Position numbers and translations under genes: made by a program
The notes under the pieces: model-generated
The model's input: the letters and a program-made list of their open reading frames with translations, nothing else
What the model was told of the DNA's origin: nothing
Databases searched by the model: none
NCBI GenBank assembly: GCA_016845585.1
Contig: JAERSO010000165.1
Span: 18,723-82,722, forward strand
Reading direction: 5' to 3'
Length of the DNA: 64,000 bases
DNA from: Acidimicrobiaceae bacterium
Lineage (GTDB): Bacteria > Actinomycetota > Acidimicrobiia > Acidimicrobiales > Aldehydirespiratoraceae
Shown: positions 52,111-60,472 of the stretch, piece after piece
How positions within the stretch are numbered: position 1 is the stretch's first letter
Layout of the letters: each line of letters begins with the position of its first letter

Positions 52111-52779
52111 TCAGAGCAGCTTCTCGAGGTCCTCGGCCATGGCCCAACCGAATGCGATCAGCGAGTCGCCGTTCGCGATGTCGAGGCCGTCGAGCTGAGC
52201 CGTGACATCGGCATCGGTCTTTTCGGGCTTGGAGCTCTCATGATCGAGAACGGGGGCCTGGGAGCCATCACCGCGGGCGGTGAAGGCTCGATCCTCGTAC
52301 ACCGAGGCGCCGATGCCGTACCGCTTGGCGAGACGACGACCCCACGCTCGTTCCTCGCCGGAGGCCTTGTGGCCCGGGCGGGGGACGATGTCGCTCAAGG
52401 ACTTGAACGCCTCGAACGCGCCGGAATCGTTGATCTGCGCACCGATGAGGACGTCCTCGTCGGGGAAGGCCAGAACGGATCGACGGAGCTGGTCGGTCAT
52501 GATCGCCCGGAGGACGGTGTCGCGCTTCGTGTTGCGGCAGATGTGGCCGGCGCCGACGATCACGCTGGGTGTGCCCCCGATGCGCTCGAGGGTGCAGAAC
52601 GAGAAGCCCCGAACCTTGCCCCCCTCGCTGGCGACGGTGCACAGGACCCAGGCCTCGGCCTGCTTCGAGAGCATTCCGACCTCGAAGGCGTTGGGCGAGT
52701 CTGCACAGAGATCCGCCATTTCGGCGAACTCGGCATCACTCAGTGCAGTGCAGTCCTTGGTTTCGACTTCGATTGCCAT
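52111..52779 (-). CDS. uncharacterised protein, 222 aa, possibly acetyltransferase-like
   Basis: Start ATG at 52779, or GTG at 52788 (three codons longer, with AGGGGACA just before it). The pattern of a helix with ALSDAEFAEMADLC, a strand pair WVLCTVASEGGKVRGFSFCTLE, then SVIVGAGHICRN and a helix of MTDQLRRSVLAF resembles a GNAT fold, but the acetyl-CoA loop is not clear. A charged region of about 55 residues ends the protein. Separated by 24 nt from the nitroreductase, same strand. Treat the function as unknown. Confidence 0.6.
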   Translation of the reverse strand: MAIEVETKDCTALSDAEFAEMADLCADSPNAFEVGMLSKQAEAWVLCTVASEGGKVRGFSFCTLERIGGTPSVIVGAGHICRNTKRDTVLRAIMTDQLRRSVLAFPDEDVLIGAQINDSGAFEAFKSLSDIVPRPGHKASGEERAWGRRLAKRYGIGASVYEDRAFTARGDGSQAPVLDHESSKPEKTDADVTAQLDGLDIANGDSLIAFGWAMAEDLEKLL

Positions 52780-52857
52780 GCCCTGCACTGTCCCCTGCTC
52801 GCCGAATGTGACCGCTCCAGTTTTCAGGGAAAGTCCGCGAATCGCAACCTCAGAGGC

Positions 52858-55800
52858 TCAGACAAGCACCGCGTCGGGTCCGAGAAGCACGCGAAGCTCG
52901 GCAATCACGCCATTCGCGTTGTCCACCGCGTAGTCATCCGGGAGGCGGAGGACCTGCCGTTCGCTGAGGTGGAGTTCGACCGGGGACTCCCCCGGATGCG
53001 CGGAGAGAATCGACTTCAGATCAGCGATTCGCCCCGGAAGCTGATGCTCGATCGGGATCTTCACACGAACCGGTGAGTTGTCGGAGAGATCCTCGACGAT
53101 CTCGATGTCCTGGGCGAAGAGCTTTGGCATGTCGTCGTTCTCGGTGCGTCCCCGCACGAGCACGACGGCATCGTCCACCAGCTTCGGGCCGTGCTCCTGC
53201 ATCGTGCGAGGGAACACCATCACCTCGACGGAGCCTTCGAGATCCTCGAGATCGAAGACGGCCATAAGGTCGCCCTTGCGGGTCCACTTGCGTTGGAGGT
53301 TGGTGATCACGCCGCCGACCTTGACGATCGCTCCGTCGGGAGTGTCGGTGAGTCCGGCCACCGAGCAATCGACCTTGCGGGCGATCTGCCCCTCGAAGCC
53401 CAGGAGCGGGTGGTCGGAGATGTACAGGCCGAGCATCTCCTTCTCGTTCGCCAGCTTCGGCATCTTGTCGAACTCGACATCGGGCACCGACGGGCGCTCA
53501 TCAAAGGTCGGGCCGTCGTCGAGATCCCCGAACAGGGACATGACACCCATGTCGTGTTCGCGTCGACGCTGCACCGTGAGATCGATGATCTGCTCGTAGA
53601 CCTGCAGCAGCCCCTTGCGGGGATGACCGAGCGAGTCGAACGCCCCGCCCTTGATCAGCGACTCGATCGTGCGCTTGTTGAGTGCATCGAGCTCGACCCG
53701 TTCGACGAAGTCGACGAACGACTCGAACGCCCCGCCCTCGGCACGGGCCTCGAGCACCTTCTCCACGAAGCCCTCACCCACGTTCCGGATCGCCGACAGA
53801 CCGAAGATGATGTTGCCCGGGGTGTTGGAGGAATCGCCGGGCGACCAATCCAGGTTCGGAACGGGCGTGAAGTCGGATTCTGACCGGTTGACGTCGGGAA
53901 CCTCGACCTCGATGCCCATGAGTCGGCACTCGTTGAGATAAACGGCCGCCGACTCGAGCTTCGTCTTGACGCTCGTGAGCAGTGCCGACAGGTACTCGAC
54001 CGGATAGTTCGCCTTGAGGTAGGCGATCTGGTAGGCGACGTAGCCGTAGCCGTAGGAGTGCGACTTGTTGAAGGCGTAGTCGGCGAACTGGGCGATGATG
54101 TCGAACATCTCGACCGCGAGTGATTGCTCGTAGCCGTTGTCCACGACGCCGGTCGTGAACTTCTCTCGCTCCTTCTCCATCGCCTCGCGGATCTTCTTGC
54201 CCATCGCCTTGCGCAAGGAATCCGCTTCGGCCAGCGAGTAGCCCGCGAACTTCTGCGCCATACGCATGACGCTCTCCTGATAGATCATCAGGCCGTACGT
54301 GTCGCCGAGGAGCTCCTCGGCATCGGGATGGATGAACTCGACCGGCTTGCGCCCGTTCTTGCGATCGGCGTAGTCGTTGTGCATGTTGGCCGCCATCGGC
54401 CCCGGCCGATAGAGGGCCACGAGGGCAGCAACGTCGTCGAACGACGTGGGGGCCAGTGACCGGATCAGCGCCCGCATGGGGCTCGACTCCAGCTGGAAGA
54501 CGCCGATGGTGTCGCCCCGCCCGAGGAGCTCGAACGTCGGCCCGTCATCGAGCTGCACGGCATCGATGTCGATAGTCGTTCCCTGGGTCTGTGCGATCAG
54601 CTCGAGGCAGTCGGAGATGACGTCGAGGTTTCGCAGGCCCAGGAAGTCCATCTTGAGCAGGCCGAGGTCTTCGACCCCGTGCATCTCGTACTGGGTGACG
54701 ACCGGCGACTCCTCGATGGGCTTGCCGGACTCCGGCTTGCGCTGAATCGGCAGGTACTCGGTGAGCGGATCGTTGGTGATCACCACCGCTGCGGCGTGGA
54801 TGCCGTCCTGGCGACGCAGACCCTCGAGGCCCTTGGCGACCTCGACGACCCGGGCGATGTCGGCGTCGCTCGACACCATGTCGCGCAATTCGCCCGCGGA
54901 CTTGTAGCCGTCGATGTACTTAGGGTGCTCCTCGAAGCAGTACTTGAGCGGGGTGTCGCGACCCATGATCAGCGGGGGCATGGCCTTGGCCACCTTGTCG
55001 CCCACGGCGTAGGGATAGCCGAGCACGCGGGCGGCATCTCGCACCGCGGCACGCGCCTTGATCTGGGAGAACGTGACGATCTGGGCGACATTGTCGCGGC
55101 CGTACATCTCGGCCGCGTAGCGGATCATCTCGTCGCGGTACCGGGTGTCGAAGTCCATGTCGATGTCGGGCATGGAGACGCGAGACGGGTTCAGGAAGCG
55201 CTCGAACAGCAGGTCGTACTTGATGGGATCGAGGTCGGTGATCCAGAGCGTGTAGGCCACCGCACAACCGGCAGCGGAGCCACGGCCGGGTCCGACCCTG
55301 ATGTTCTTGTCGCGGGCGTGCTTGATGAGATCCCACGTGATGAGGAAGTACGCCGAGAACCCCATGTTGTCGATGACGCCGAGCTCGTAGTCGATGCGAT
55401 CGACGACTTCCTTGTTGAGGTTGTCTCCCCACCGCTTGTAGGCGCCCTCGTAGGTGAGATGACGCAGATACTCCGTATCGGTGGCGAAGCCTTCGGGAAG
55501 GGGGAACTCCGGCAGCTGCGGGTTGCCGAACTCGATCTCGACGTCGCACCGCTCCGCGATCCACAGCGTGTTGTCGCACGCCGACGGAACCTCGGCGAAC
55601 AGGCGCCGCATCTCCCCCGCCGTCTTCAGATAGTGCTGGTCACCGTGGAACTTGAACCGGTCGGTGTCGGCGAGAAGCGCACCGGTCTGCACACACAGGA
55701 GCGCGTCGTGGGCCTCGGCGTCGTGCTGGTGGGTGTAGTGCGAGTCGTTGGTGGCGAGCACCGGCGCCTTGATCTTCTTGGCGATCTCGAGCAGCTGCGG

Positions 55801-56403
55801 GTTGGTGGTGCGCTGCTCCGGGATGCCGTGATCCTGGAGTTCGAGGAAGAAGTTGTCGCGTCCGAAGATGTCCTGGAACCGGGCGGCTTGCTCGAGGGCG
55901 ACATCGGTCTGGCCCTGCATCAGTGACTGGAGCACGTGTCCACCCAGGCACCCCGAGGTGGCGATGATGCCCTCGGAGTACTGCTCCATGAGCTCGAAGT
56001 CCGCACGTGGCTTGTAGTGGAATCCTGACAGGTAGGCTTGGCTGGAGAGCTGAATGAGGTTCTTGTACCCCACGTTGTTCTCGGCCATGAGAATGGCGTG
56101 GTAGTAGAGCTTCTTGCCGCCGCCGGTGTCGCCACCGGAGTCGTCGGCTCTGCCGCGACGGCTCGGGCGTTCGTGACGCGAGTCGTGGGCGAGGTAGATC
56201 TCGGTGCCGATGATCGGGTTGATGCCGGCGTCGTTGCATCCCCGATAGAAGTCGAGAACGCCGTACATGTTGCCGTGGTCGGTGATGGCCATGGCGGGCT
56301 GACCGTCGGCGGCCGCGGCCGCGATGGCGTCGTCGAGACGCGAGGCACCATCGAGCATCGAGTACTCGGTGTGCACATGGAGATGGGCGAATGAATCCGC
56401 CAC
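52858..56403 (-). CDS. dnaE: DNA polymerase III alpha subunit
   Basis: 1181 aa from the GTG at 56403, chosen for the GAGGAG Shine-Dalgarno 5 nt upstream; a frame extension to 56427 is possible. It is the replicative polymerase. The N-terminal PHP domain has HLHVHTEYSMLDG. The polymerase C-family active site has GPGRGSAAGC and PDIDMDFD, with the Asp triad near residue 400. Helix-hairpin-helix and OB domains follow (VGGVITNLQRKWTRKGDLMAVFDLEDLEG). Length fits DnaE1. No dnaN or SOS box nearby. Confidence 0.97.
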   Translation of the reverse strand: MADSFAHLHVHTEYSMLDGASRLDDAIAAAAADGQPAMAITDHGNMYGVLDFYRGCNDAGINPIIGTEIYLAHDSRHERPSRRGRADDSGGDTGGGKKLYYHAILMAENNVGYKNLIQLSSQAYLSGFHYKPRADFELMEQYSEGIIATSGCLGGHVLQSLMQGQTDVALEQAARFQDIFGRDNFFLELQDHGIPEQRTTNPQLLEIAKKIKAPVLATNDSHYTHQHDAEAHDALLCVQTGALLADTDRFKFHGDQHYLKTAGEMRRLFAEVPSACDNTLWIAERCDVEIEFGNPQLPEFPLPEGFATDTEYLRHLTYEGAYKRWGDNLNKEVVDRIDYELGVIDNMGFSAYFLITWDLIKHARDKNIRVGPGRGSAAGCAVAYTLWITDLDPIKYDLLFERFLNPSRVSMPDIDMDFDTRYRDEMIRYAAEMYGRDNVAQIVTFSQIKARAAVRDAARVLGYPYAVGDKVAKAMPPLIMGRDTPLKYCFEEHPKYIDGYKSAGELRDMVSSDADIARVVEVAKGLEGLRRQDGIHAAAVVITNDPLTEYLPIQRKPESGKPIEESPVVTQYEMHGVEDLGLLKMDFLGLRNLDVISDCLELIAQTQGTTIDIDAVQLDDGPTFELLGRGDTIGVFQLESSPMRALIRSLAPTSFDDVAALVALYRPGPMAANMHNDYADRKNGRKPVEFIHPDAEELLGDTYGLMIYQESVMRMAQKFAGYSLAEADSLRKAMGKKIREAMEKEREKFTTGVVDNGYEQSLAVEMFDIIAQFADYAFNKSHSYGYGYVAYQIAYLKANYPVEYLSALLTSVKTKLESAAVYLNECRLMGIEVEVPDVNRSESDFTPVPNLDWSPGDSSNTPGNIIFGLSAIRNVGEGFVEKVLEARAEGGAFESFVDFVERVELDALNKRTIESLIKGGAFDSLGHPRKGLLQVYEQIIDLTVQRRREHDMGVMSLFGDLDDGPTFDERPSVPDVEFDKMPKLANEKEMLGLYISDHPLLGFEGQIARKVDCSVAGLTDTPDGAIVKVGGVITNLQRKWTRKGDLMAVFDLEDLEGSVEVMVFPRTMQEHGPKLVDDAVVLVRGRTENDDMPKLFAQDIEIVEDLSDNSPVRVKIPIEHQLPGRIADLKSILSAHPGESPVELHLSERQVLRLPDDYAVDNANGVIAELRVLLGPDAVLV

Positions 56404-56541
56404 GGTCGCTCCTCGAAACAGGTTCACGCTGCCCGCTGTGGACGGCGCTGTGGACGCGATGTGGACAAATCACATGCGTGTCATTCGAACCTATCTCGGC
56501 ACACACGCCGCGACAAGCGCGGCTTTCACACGGGCTGCAGA

Positions 56542-56557
56542 CCTGCTTTCGAGCAGG
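56542..56557 (-). terminator. small hairpin directly after the bpa stop codon
   Basis: 6-bp stem CCTGCT/AGCAGG with a CGAA tetraloop on the minus strand, starting at the base after the stop of bpa. No T-tract follows, so it is a weak or 3'-protecting hairpin at best. Confidence 0.3.
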
Positions 56558-57082
56558 CTACAGGTAGGTCCCCGGGCGCTCGTCCGGCGGCATCTCCGGC
56601 TGCTGCTGTGGGGCGCCCGGGCCCCCAGAGCCGATCTGACCGCGCATGGACTGCAACTGTTGCTGGGCGGCCATCTGTTGGGCGAAGAGCATTGCCTGCA
56701 TGCCTTGGACGAGGCCTTCGAGCCAGCCGACGAGCTGGGCTTTGGCGATCTGGAGTTCTGCCGCAGTGGGCGTGTCGTCACCATTGAACGGCAGGGCGAG
56801 GCGCCCGAGTTCGGCGGCGAGATCTTCGGAGAGGGCGCCACTGAGTTCGGAAACGGACGTGTCGTAGATGTCGCGGAGTCGGTCGCGGCTCGGAACATCG
56901 AGGTCGGTCGATCGGAGTTCCTCGAGGAGCTGTTTGAGCATGGTGCCGATGCGCATCACCTTCGCGGGATGGTCGATCGTCTCGTCGATCTCCTCCTCGG
57001 CGGGCTGATCCACGACCTCGACGTCGGGGCCCTGCACGACCTCAGGGGTCTCCGGGTCGGTTGCGCTGCTGGCGTCGGTCAT
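56558..57082 (-). CDS. bpa: bacterial proteasome activator (Bpa/PafE)
   Basis: 174 aa. The helical core is close to mycobacterial PafE: DHPAKVMRIGTMLKQLLEE, SVSELSGALSEDLAAEL, AELQIAKAQLVGWLEGLVQGMQ and LFAQQMAAQQQLQSMRG. An acidic disordered N-terminus and a Pro/Gln linker flank it. The last four residues are GTYL, matching the GQYL tail that docks into the 20S proteasome and opens its gate without ATP. This implies prcBA elsewhere in the genome. AGGAG lies before the ATG at 57082. It is 17 nt after the phosphodiesterase gene. Confidence 0.92.
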   Translation of the reverse strand: MTDASSATDPETPEVVQGPDVEVVDQPAEEEIDETIDHPAKVMRIGTMLKQLLEELRSTDLDVPSRDRLRDIYDTSVSELSGALSEDLAAELGRLALPFNGDDTPTAAELQIAKAQLVGWLEGLVQGMQAMLFAQQMAAQQQLQSMRGQIGSGGPGAPQQQPEMPPDERPGTYL

Positions 57083-57099
57083 GACCTACTCCTGGGCTG

Positions 57100-58209
57100 T
57101 CACGTGTGGAACGTCAGCAAGGGTACGAACATTTCACCCGGAGTCAGCCCACCGTGCCGACCGATCAGTTCGAAGGAGTTGGATTCGGCCGGATCGACGA
57201 ACCATCGGTCGCCGCGTGCGACCACGGCGACGTCGCCGAGACGGTTGCGGGCCGCCGTCGTGACGGTCGGGCCGAACCATTGCTCGTCGATGACCTGCTC
57301 GATCGGAACGACCCAGCCATCGTCTCCCACGGCGTCGGTCGCGACTGCCGCTAGTTCGCGGGCTCGTCCCGGCTCGGCATGAAGCCAACGGAACCGGGCC
57401 TCACCCGACTGGCGGTGGATCATGGCGAACAGGGCAGGGTCGAGCTCGGTCCGGCCCTGGGTGCAGTCGACGATCCCGTGGTCGGCCGTGACGACGAGCG
57501 CGGCACCGCGCGGAAGATCCATCATCAGCTCGGAGACGAGGCGGTCACAGGCCGCCAGCTCCGCCGCGTAGTACTCGCCGAAGCCATGGATGTGGGCGGT
57601 CTTGTCGATGCCGTCGTAGTACGCGTAGACGAAGGGTTCGCCGTTGCGGAGAGCCTGGCGTACCTCGACCGACAGGGTGGCCATCGTGTGCCAGTTGTGT
57701 TGACGGGTGCCGCGCAAGTGAGCACGGGTGAATCCGGTCTTGAGGAACGGAGCGTTCTGGACGACGACGGGACGGTGGCCGAGAAAGGGTTCGACGGCCT
57801 GGAAGTCCTCGGGGACAACGCGCTGGCGAGCATCACCGGACGGGGTTCGCCAGCTCAGCGTGTTCATCACTTCGCCCTCCACATCGATCCGGTAGCCGAC
57901 GACACCATGCTCGCCGGGTGCCGTACCAGTGGCGATCGACGTGAGCGCGGCGGCGGTCGTCGACGGGGCCACGGTGGTGATGACGCCACCGGCCAGCGAG
58001 GCAAGCGTCGGAGCGATCTCGCGACGATCCTGGAGCTGCTCCCACCCGAGCCCATCGAGGACGAGGACGACGACGGCGTGCGCATCGGTGACCTCGGCGG
58101 GCAGGGGACAACCGTGCCGGGCTTCGTCGTCGGCGCTGAGGATCGACGGGATGATCTGGCTCACACAGCCGTTCGACCAATCAGGCAGGGTGGGCTGCGC
58201 GGGATCCAT
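57100..58209 (-). CDS. type I phosphodiesterase/alkaline phosphatase-superfamily protein
   Basis: 369 aa. Metal-site residues of the nucleotide pyrophosphatase/phosphodiesterase family are readable: Asp in VLVLDGLGWEQL, nucleophile Thr in PSTTAAALTSIATGTAPGEHG, Asp/His in YYDGIDKTAHIHGFG, DH in VVTADHG and the final His in GRHGG. No signal peptide, so cytoplasmic action is likely. The substrate is unknown. TAGAGT lies 6 nt before its ATG and a second TAGAGT serves the divergent Rrf2 gene. Confidence 0.85.
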   Translation of the reverse strand: MDPAQPTLPDWSNGCVSQIIPSILSADDEARHGCPLPAEVTDAHAVVVLVLDGLGWEQLQDRREIAPTLASLAGGVITTVAPSTTAAALTSIATGTAPGEHGVVGYRIDVEGEVMNTLSWRTPSGDARQRVVPEDFQAVEPFLGHRPVVVQNAPFLKTGFTRAHLRGTRQHNWHTMATLSVEVRQALRNGEPFVYAYYDGIDKTAHIHGFGEYYAAELAACDRLVSELMMDLPRGAALVVTADHGIVDCTQGRTELDPALFAMIHRQSGEARFRWLHAEPGRARELAAVATDAVGDDGWVVPIEQVIDEQWFGPTVTTAARNRLGDVAVVARGDRWFVDPAESNSFELIGRHGGLTPGEMFVPLLTFHT

Positions 58210-58215
58210 GTCCGG

Positions 58216-58221
58216 ACTCTA
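58216..58221 (-). promoter_or_regulatory. -10 box (TAGAGT) of a leaderless promoter
   Basis: Minus-strand TAGAGT, 6 nt before the ATG at 58209 of the phosphodiesterase gene. Confidence 0.5.
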
Positions 58222-58268
58222 CCGATCCCCACGAGCCTCGGTTGCGGCACATCCCTTCCCGGAGGCCC

Positions 58269-58274
58269 TAGAGT
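58269..58274 (+). promoter_or_regulatory. -10 box (TAGAGT) of a leaderless promoter
   Basis: TAGAGT, 7 nt before the ATG at 58282 of the Rrf2 gene. The same hexamer as the divergent gene's -10, 48 bp apart. Confidence 0.5.
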
Positions 58275-58281
58275 CACGCCA

Positions 58282-58728
58282 ATGCGAGTGTCGACCCGAG
58301 GTGACTATGCGGCGAGGGCGTTGCTGTCCCTCACGCTGCACACCGAGGCCGCCCCGACCTCGGTGCGAGAGATCGCCGAACGCACGGCGCTCCCCCAGCC
58401 CTACCTCGAGCAGATCCTGCTGGCCCTCAAGGGCGCGGGCATCGTCCGCTCCAAGCGCGGGGTCGGTGGCGGATACGTGCTCGCCCGCGAACCCAAGGAC
58501 ATCCTCCTGTCGGAGATCGTTCGTGCCGTCGATGGGCCGATCACGGCCGGCGACTTCGGCGAACCACACACGGACGGGGCCTGCGATCATGAGGGACAGT
58601 GCGTGCTGCTCGCCATCTGGGGTGCGGCCGGCAGCCACATGCGTGAGTTTCTCAACTCGTTCTCGCTGGCCGACATCGCGGACATGACCCGCGGCGAGTC
58701 TCCGTGGCCGGCGACCGCCGAAGACTGA
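58282..58728 (+). CDS. Rrf2-family transcriptional regulator
   Basis: 148 aa. The winged HTH opens MRVSTRGDYAARALLSL, with ALPQPYLEQILLALKGAGIVRSKRGVGGGYVLA as the recognition helix and wing. The sensor region has only two cysteines, ACDHEGQC, where cluster-binding Rrf2/IscR proteins usually have three; redox or Fe-S sensing is possible, but with an altered ligand set. The only plus-strand gene in the last 14 kb, diverging from the phosphodiesterase-bpa unit, which is a candidate target. The start is set by TAGAGT 7 nt upstream; a longer frame from 57379 is a shadow of the opposite gene. Confidence 0.88.
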   Translation: MRVSTRGDYAARALLSLTLHTEAAPTSVREIAERTALPQPYLEQILLALKGAGIVRSKRGVGGGYVLAREPKDILLSEIVRAVDGPITAGDFGEPHTDGACDHEGQCVLLAIWGAAGSHMREFLNSFSLADIADMTRGESPWPATAED

Positions 58729-58729
58729 C

Positions 58730-59647
58730 TCAGCTACACCGCGCGAGGCAGGCTTCCAGGTCGGCGGGCCGGGACGAACGCGCCACGACCTCTTCACCCG
58801 TCACCGGATGGCGGAAGCGGAGTTCCTCGGCGTGGAGGAACGGCCGGCCGGGGTCGAGGCCGGGGCGGCCGCCGTCGTATTCGCGATCTCCCACGACCGG
58901 GTGGCCGATGGCCCGGAGATGGACTCTGATCTGATGGGTCCGACCGGTTTCGAGTTCACACCGCACCAGCGTGACCGGCTTCGGCAGTTCGAAGCGATCA
59001 CGCACCCGATAGTGCGTGACGGCCCGACGGCCTGATTCGGTCACCGTGTTGCGGGTGGGGTTGCGGACCGAGCGGCCGATCGGCGCATCGATGGTGCCGG
59101 CGTCGGTCTCGATGCGACCCCATGCCAATGCTTCATAGATCCTGGTCGGCTCGTGGGCTGACATCTGCTCGACGAGATCGAGATAGGCGTCCTCGGTTCG
59201 GGCAATGACCAGGAGCCCCGAGGTGCCGCGGTCGAGTCGGTGGACGATTCCCGGTCGATGGATCTCGCCGACGTCGGCGATCTCGGGGAACCGAGCCACG
59301 AGGCCGTTGACGAGTGTGCCATCTCGATTGCCGGCACCGGGATGCACCACGACCCCAGCGGGCTTGTCGACCACCAGAACCGACTCGTCCTCATGGACGA
59401 CCGTGATCTCGATCGAGTCGTCCGGTACCGGCCTCGGATCCTCTTCGGCCGGCATCGCGATGTCGATCCGCTGGCCCTCGGCGACCCGAAAGCTGGGTGT
59501 CGTCGACCGAGCGCCGTCAACGCGCACGTCGCCGTCCTTCACCAATCGGGTCGCCACGGAGCGGCTGATCTCGCCGAGCGCGGCAACGAAACGATCGAGC
59601 CGTTCGCCGTCGAACCCGGCAGGGACGACGTCGGATCGGGTGGACAT
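58730..59647 (-). CDS. rluD: RluD-type 23S rRNA pseudouridine synthase
   Basis: 305 aa. An S4 RNA-binding domain (residues about 12-75) precedes the RluA-family catalytic domain, with catalytic Asp in VHRLDRGTSGLLV. YEALAWGRI and RTHQIRVHLRAIGHPVVGD are family blocks. In many actinobacteria the order is divIVA-(TraR/DksA)-lspA-rluD; here rluD follows the DksA-like gene by 18 nt with no lspA between them. It converges with the Rrf2 gene, 1 nt apart. Confidence 0.92.
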   Translation of the reverse strand: MSTRSDVVPAGFDGERLDRFVAALGEISRSVATRLVKDGDVRVDGARSTTPSFRVAEGQRIDIAMPAEEDPRPVPDDSIEITVVHEDESVLVVDKPAGVVVHPGAGNRDGTLVNGLVARFPEIADVGEIHRPGIVHRLDRGTSGLLVIARTEDAYLDLVEQMSAHEPTRIYEALAWGRIETDAGTIDAPIGRSVRNPTRNTVTESGRRAVTHYRVRDRFELPKPVTLVRCELETGRTHQIRVHLRAIGHPVVGDREYDGGRPGLDPGRPFLHAEELRFRHPVTGEEVVARSSRPADLEACLARCS

Positions 59648-59665
59648 GTCGTGTGGCGGGACGGC

Positions 59666-60337
59666 CTACAGACGGCCGAGGCCACCGACCTTGTACTCGA
59701 CGCGCTCCGCCGCCCACGGAATGGCTCGAAGTCGCTCCTGGGGAATTGCGAGGCCAGATGTCACGCAGACCCCGTAGACACCCTTGCTGATGCGTTCGAG
59801 CGCCGCGTCGATCTCGCCCACCGCGGTGCGGGCCTGGGCCGACAGTGCGAGATCTCGCTCGCGCTCCACGGCCAAGGTGTCACCTTCGCCCGATTCCTCG
59901 TCGAACTGCACGTCGCCGGGCTCACGGCCCTCCAGCAAGGCATCGGCTTCCGCACGGTACTCCTCGGCAGAGTGCAGGTACTTGGCCCGTTCCTCGATCA
60001 ATCGCGCCTTCATCTCGTCGATGAACTTCTTGCCGAACGGCGACTTGACGGGCTTCTTCTTCGCCGCCTTCTTGGCTGGCGTCTTCGCAGCGGGCGCCTT
60101 CTTCGCGGGCGCCTTCGCGGCCTTCTTCGCGGGCGCCTTCGCGGCCTTCTTCGCGGGCGCCTTCGCGGCCTTCTTCGCGGGCGCCTTCGCGGCCTTCTTC
60201 GCGGGCGCCTTCGCGGCCTTCTTGCTCGCAGCAGCCTTCTTGGCCGGCGCTTTTTTGGCCGGAGTCTTCTTCGCGGCCTTCTTGGCCGTGGTCTTCTTCG
60301 CCGCCTTCTTTGCGGACGATTTCTTGGCCGTCGCCAT
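59666..60337 (-). CDS. DksA/TraR-like protein with a histone H1-like lysine/alanine repeat tail
   Basis: 223 aa. Residues 1-96 are an AKKA/PAKKA repeat tail, strongly basic and disordered, like histone H1 or Hup/HupB tails; in the middle are five perfect 8-residue copies. From about residue 100 a coiled-coil (FIDEMKARLIEERAKYLHSAEEYRAEADALL) leads to a DksA/TraR C-terminus with GVYGVCVTSGLAIPQERLRAIPWA. The C4 zinc finger is degenerate: only the first Cys (YGVC) remains. It may bind RNA polymerase and DNA at once (inference). A Shine-Dalgarno GAGAGGA precedes the ATG. In the sepF-divIVA cluster. Confidence 0.8.
   Translation of the reverse strand: MATAKKSSAKKAAKKTTAKKAAKKTPAKKAPAKKAAASKKAAKAPAKKAAKAPAKKAAKAPAKKAAKAPAKKAAKAPAKKAPAAKTPAKKAAKKKPVKSPFGKKFIDEMKARLIEERAKYLHSAEEYRAEADALLEGREPGDVQFDEESGEGDTLAVERERDLALSAQARTAVGEIDAALERISKGVYGVCVTSGLAIPQERLRAIPWAAERVEYKVGGLGRL
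60097..60216. repeat. five perfect tandem copies of a 24-bp coding repeat
   Basis: Five identical 24-bp units encode KKAAKAPA repeats in the DksA-like gene. Identity at third positions as well shows recent expansion or gene conversion; copy number is likely to vary among strains. Confidence 0.95.
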
Positions 60338-60472
60338 CGATTTGGTCCTCTCGATCCCGAAAACCGGGGAATCCGGCCGGGTCAGATCGGGGAGTTTACG
60401 ACTCCCATCCCGGAAAGTGGCGTATCGTAGATCACCGAGTGCGGTTGTACCTGTCGGTGCTGGTCGGCTGAC

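Noticed and set aside
60097..60216. 24-bp tandem repeats as a CRISPR or non-coding satellite
   Set aside because: The repeats are contiguous without spacers and stay in the reading frame of the DksA-like gene.
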